Origin: Pseudomonadota bacterium
Lineage (GTDB): Bacteria > Pseudomonadota > Gammaproteobacteria > Halothiobacillales > Halothiobacillaceae
DNA: 5,204 nt
Assembly: GCA_021795795.1 (NCBI GenBank)
Contig: JAJYPA010000561.1
Location: 1 to 5,204 of the forward strand
Reading direction: 5' to 3'
Shown: positions 4,338-5,204 of the stretch, piece after piece
Position numbering within the stretch: the stretch's first letter is position 1
Layout of the letters: every line of letters begins with the position of its first letter
Made by a program: the position numbers and the translations under genes
The notes under the pieces: model-generated
What the model saw: the letters and a program-made list of their open reading frames with translations, nothing else
Databases searched by the model: none
Told to the model about the DNA's origin: nothing

Positions 4338-4352
4338 TACAAGGGGGGGCGA

Positions 4353-5204
4353 TTAGTTACCATCATCACCGCACCACTTAATGACCGTTGGGTGAGATAC
4401 GCCCAGCTCGGTCGCAATAGCCCGGTAAGGCCGCCCCTGCGCCCGCAATAGCCGCGCCGTGGCGCGCTTTTCCTGGTTGGCCACCCTTACCCCTGCCTTG
4501 GTATAGGAAGTCTCGTAGCGGCCTTCTGTGGCCCTGTTACGATTTCTATTGTCGTGTGGCTTGCGGCGCTCGCTGGCCAAGCCATCGGGAATGATGGCCC
4601 GCAAGGATGGCAGTAACGCGGCCGGAATGATCGGCTGCATCCAGTCATAAAGTGTCTGCCGCCGGAAGCGATAGCGTGCGTCCACGACCTGGCCTTGCCA
4701 GGTCATCTTTTTTCCTGCGGCCGCATCGAGGGCGCGTTTCAGGTTTGGGGCAGTGGCGTCCTTGTAGTCGCTGGGGTCCAGATCGGTATGCAGGCGGCCT
4801 AGGCTGGTAATCTCGGACTCGATGCCCTGTGGGTGGGTGAACCAGGACAAGGCCGCACCACAGAGGAACAGCCACTTGTCGCGGTGGCCCTTGGGAATCG
4901 CATGATGGTGATGGTTGCTGATCCGCATGAGATCCTGAAAAACCAGGTGCCAGCGGGCATAGATGCTGCCCTGTATCGTGCGGTCGGCGTTTGAGCGCCT
5001 GGCGCGAATGTCCCGGATGGTGGCCGGGCGTTGGCCACGTCCTTCGGTGCCCAGAACCTCGAAAGCGAGCTGGCGGAGTGACCATCTGTGACCATCGAGC
5101 ACGCAGCCGATGACTTCTTCCCCATTCTTGGTGTTGCGTGTGCCCGAGAGGCGGAGCAGCCGGGTACAGTCTTTCGCGGCCGGATCCGCGCCGAGGGGAG
5201 CGAG
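4353..5204 (-). CDS. Replication/primase-like protein, C-terminal part (5' end beyond the right edge)
   Basis: The frame is open to the window edge, so the internal GTG at 5102 is not the start and 283 C-terminal residues are visible. The first residues include GADPAAKDCTRLLRLSGTRNTK, which matches the D...RLLRLPGTxNxK pattern of archaeo-eukaryotic-type primases and RepB-like plasmid replication proteins. A middle helical region follows (WHLVFQDLMRISNHHHHAIP, LFLCGAALSWFTHP, SEITSLGRLHTDL, RYRFRRQTLYDWM). The last 40 residues, KRATARLLRAQGRPYRAIATELGVSHPTVIKW, form a helix-turn-helix like those of resolvases and some replication proteins. The likely role is initiation or priming of plasmid replication. 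The usual proline of the PGT motif is serine here (LSGTRN). The catalytic acidic residues would lie outside the window, so the assignment is partial. Confidence 0.65.
   Translation of the reverse strand, partial: LAPLGADPAAKDCTRLLRLSGTRNTKNGEEVIGCVLDGHRWSLRQLAFEVLGTEGRGQRPATIRDIRARRSNADRTIQGSIYARWHLVFQDLMRISNHHHHAIPKGHRDKWLFLCGAALSWFTHPQGIESEITSLGRLHTDLDPSDYKDATAPNLKRALDAAAGKKMTWQGQVVDARYRFRRQTLYDWMQPIIPAALLPSLRAIIPDGLASERRKPHDNRNRNRATEGRYETSYTKAGVRVANQEKRATARLLRAQGRPYRAIATELGVSHPTVIKWCGDDGN

Overview
The window looks like accessory DNA, most likely plasmid or plasmid-derived, from a GC-rich proteobacterium. The signs are a RelE/ParE toxin-antitoxin pair, the C-terminal part of a primase-type replication protein with a helix-turn-helix tail, short overlapping hypothetical genes, and an AT-richer insertion sequence set in GC-rich DNA. 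I cannot name the host from sequence alone.

Layout. Positions 1-108 hold the 3' end of an unrecognised + strand gene, closed by a hairpin that may serve both this gene and the converging toxin gene. Positions 117-886 (- strand) hold an antitoxin-toxin operon in which the antitoxin (419-886) precedes the toxin (117-419) with a one-base overlap. The antitoxin appears to be a two-domain protein: a ParC-like partition-associated N-terminal domain joined to a ParD/StbD-like antitoxin C-terminal domain. Its promoter region has two CATTACTG direct repeats exactly 21 bp apart, a good candidate autoregulatory operator. Positions 887-1226 are a divergent intergenic region. It carries the toxin-antitoxin promoter on the - strand and a plausible + strand promoter (1130-1158), which leads into a solitary sequence strongly resembling a type I-C CRISPR repeat (1214-1245). 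That repeat runs into two small coiled-coil genes (about 1227-1418 and 1415-1666) that overlap by ATGA.

Positions 1670-3529 are an apparently complete 1860-bp insertion sequence. It has a 494-codon DDE transposase of the IS1202/ISNCY type, 15-bp terminal inverted repeats (14/15 identical) and a likely 6-bp palindromic target duplication, TAATTA. The element inserted exactly at the TAA stop codon of the second coiled-coil gene, and the duplication kept the stop intact, so neither neighbour was broken. Before insertion, that gene and the - strand gene 3546-3815 converged with only about 13 bp between them.

Positions 3546-5204 are a - strand group read right to left: the replication/primase-like gene (4353 to beyond the right edge), a 206-bp structured spacer, a 122-aa hypothetical gene (3778-4146, GTG start, strong AGGAGG), and an 89-aa hypothetical gene (3546-3815) that overlaps it by 38 bp. 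The spacer contains a terminator-like hairpin directly before the ribosome binding site, plus a tandem pair of hairpins with the same TGAG loop.

The most interesting item is the lone CRISPR-repeat-like unit with no array. It could be a remnant, or a repeat mimic of the RNA anti-CRISPR kind carried by mobile elements. No cas gene or second convincing repeat is visible in the window.
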